A DNA stretch of 64,000 bases from positions 47,310,381 to 47,374,380 of the forward strand of contig NC_087065.1 of NCBI RefSeq assembly GCF_963678635.1. Reading direction: 5' to 3'. The translations under genes and the position numbers were made by a program. The notes beneath the pieces are model-generated. The model made no database searches. It was not told the DNA's origin and saw only the letters and a list, made by a program, of their open reading frames with translations. The DNA is from Symsagittifera roscoffensis. Its lineage: Eukaryota > Xenacoelomorpha > Acoela > Convolutidae. Below, in pieces: positions 62,987-64,000 of this stretch (within the stretch, counting starts at the first letter, position 1; each line of letters starts with the position of its first letter).

Positions 62987-64000
62987 ATGAAGTCGGAAAC
63001 AGATGATGGGCTGTCTAGTTGTTCCAACTTTCCTGAGAGGCCGACGGAAGCAGAGTTAGCAGCGAATAAACCTGTCCTACCTGAGATAGAACATCTGAAG
63101 GGTAAAATATCAGAAAAGGAACTAGATTCGCTCAGAGCGGTGCTAAGTCGGAACGCAGACGTTTTTTCGAAACATAAGGCCGACATAGGTGGCTGTAACT
63201 TTGTAGAACACGAGATTGAGATAGAAGAGGGCTCGGTACCTCATAGGGATGGGGCGAAAAGGATGACCCCTCACAAGTCAGAAGCGTGTAGGAAAGAAAT
63301 CGAGATGTTAATGGAGTATGACATGATCGAGCCGTCGAAGTCCCCGTGGGCTTGTGGCGTGGTCATGGCGAAAAAGAAAGGGGGACAACTCAGATTTTGT
63401 TGTGATTTCCGTTATCTGAACGCAGTGACTATAAAGGACGCATACCCGATTCCCCGCATCGATGAGAGCCTATCCAAGCTGGGAGACGCGAAGTTCTTCA
63501 CGACGTTGGATTTGGGCTCTGCGTTCTGGCAAGTGCCACTCCGAAAGCAAGATCGAGAAAAAACAGGCTTCGCGTGCGAGCTGGGACTGTTCCCGTGGAA
63601 GAGGATGCCGTTCGGATTGTGCAACGCGACGGCCACATTCCAGCGACTGATGGCCCAGGCAATCACGAGCGTCACTAAGAAATACGGGAAACTCATCATG
63701 TGTTATGTCGATGATGTTGTGATTGCAACACCAACCTTAGAAGACCACATAGAGAGGTTGGATGAGGTGTTTTCTTGCATGAAGCAGGCGGGTCTGAAAT
63801 GTAAACCCTCTAGGTGTGAAATCCTCAGAGATTCCATAAAGTATCTGGGCCGCCTGGTGGATAAACATGGAGTGAGACCAGATCCTGAAGCGGTTGAAGC
63901 GGTGTTGACCTGGAAGGCTCCTAAAACAGATACACAGCTGATGAGTTTTTTGGGATTCGCTAATTATTATCGAGAATTCATCAAGGGGTATGCTGACAAA
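62987..64000 (+). CDS. Reverse transcriptase, runs off window end
   Basis: Open for at least 338 codons from an ATG at 62987; whether that ATG is used is unknown. RT motifs in order: KSPWACGVVMAKKKGG (motif 1), LRFCCDFRYLNAVT (motif 2), FFTTLDLGSAFWQVPL (catalytic Asp, motif 3), PFGLCNATATFQRLM (motif 4), MCYVDDVVI with the YVDD box at 63704-63715 (motif 5), and then KCEILRDSIKYLGRLV and the thumb FLGFANYYREFIKGY. This is a standard Ty3/gypsy RT with all catalytic aspartates present. RNase H and integrase should follow beyond 64000. Confidence 0.92.
   Translation, partial: MKSETDDGLSSCSNFPERPTEAELAANKPVLPEIEHLKGKISEKELDSLRAVLSRNADVFSKHKADIGGCNFVEHEIEIEEGSVPHRDGAKRMTPHKSEACRKEIEMLMEYDMIEPSKSPWACGVVMAKKKGGQLRFCCDFRYLNAVTIKDAYPIPRIDESLSKLGDAKFFTTLDLGSAFWQVPLRKQDREKTGFACELGLFPWKRMPFGLCNATATFQRLMAQAITSVTKKYGKLIMCYVDDVVIATPTLEDHIERLDEVFSCMKQAGLKCKPSRCEILRDSIKYLGRLVDKHGVRPDPEAVEAVLTWKAPKTDTQLMSFLGFANYYREFIKGYADK

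Overview
The window is eukaryotic, most likely an invertebrate animal and perhaps an arthropod. It is AT-rich, has a split gene with consensus splice sites and long introns, and contains several classes of metazoan transposable elements. It has no bacterial gene organisation and no CRISPR array. Species cannot be fixed from the sequence alone. The retroelement proteins at 33-48 kb remind me of families seen in springtails and other invertebrates, but that is an untested impression.

Region 1 (1-16.5 kb) is host DNA with small transposons. A three-exon plus-strand gene (3351-3607, 8663-8925, 12881-13215) encodes a predicted 284-residue secreted or GPI-anchored protein of unknown family. The splice phases agree and an AATAAA lies 45 bases after the stop. 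Its surroundings hold two inverted copies of a hAT-type MITE (the first with 8-bp target duplications), a second MITE-like element, a 685-bp foldback element, a decayed BEL/Pao integrase, inverted repeats, a tRNA-like pol III unit and a perfect 25-bp hairpin.

Region 2 (about 16.5-31.7 kb) is one decayed, env-bearing LTR-type element on the minus strand. Reading right to left it has gag, nucleocapsid tail, protease, reverse transcriptase, RNase H, integrase, a spacer with a 219-bp duplication, a Pro/Gln-rich ORF, an env-like glycoprotein remnant and a Ser/Pro-rich ORF. Its coding strand is very A-rich.

Region 3 (31.7-48.4 kb, plus strand) is the 3' part of a Ty3/gypsy-like element. It has an integrase C-terminus split by a LINE 3' fragment with C2H2 fingers, then an unusually long accessory region. 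A 5.5-kb segment of that region is tandemly duplicated (33421-38917 and 38921-44410). It holds a macro-domain-like ORF, a heptad-repeat coiled coil, an SGNH/GDSL-hydrolase-like ORF and several unknown ORFs, all with frame breaks. The hexamer CTTGAG is strikingly over-represented here on one strand.

Region 4 (48.4-49.2 kb) is a short island that may carry a minus-strand host exon. Region 5 (49.2-64.0 kb) is the 5' part of a Ty3/gypsy element. It has LTR-like sequence, a short 28S-rRNA-like stretch, a TATA box, a 3.4-kb leader with precisely spaced ACCCTCC/GGAGGGT motifs and duplicated hairpins, gag, protease and reverse transcriptase running off the window. A 5.15-kb block (promoter, leader, gag N-terminus) is tandemly duplicated. 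Regions 3 and 5 may be the two ends of one very large retrotransposon family carrying macro and SGNH accessory genes. That is inference, and it is the best candidate here for an undescribed system.
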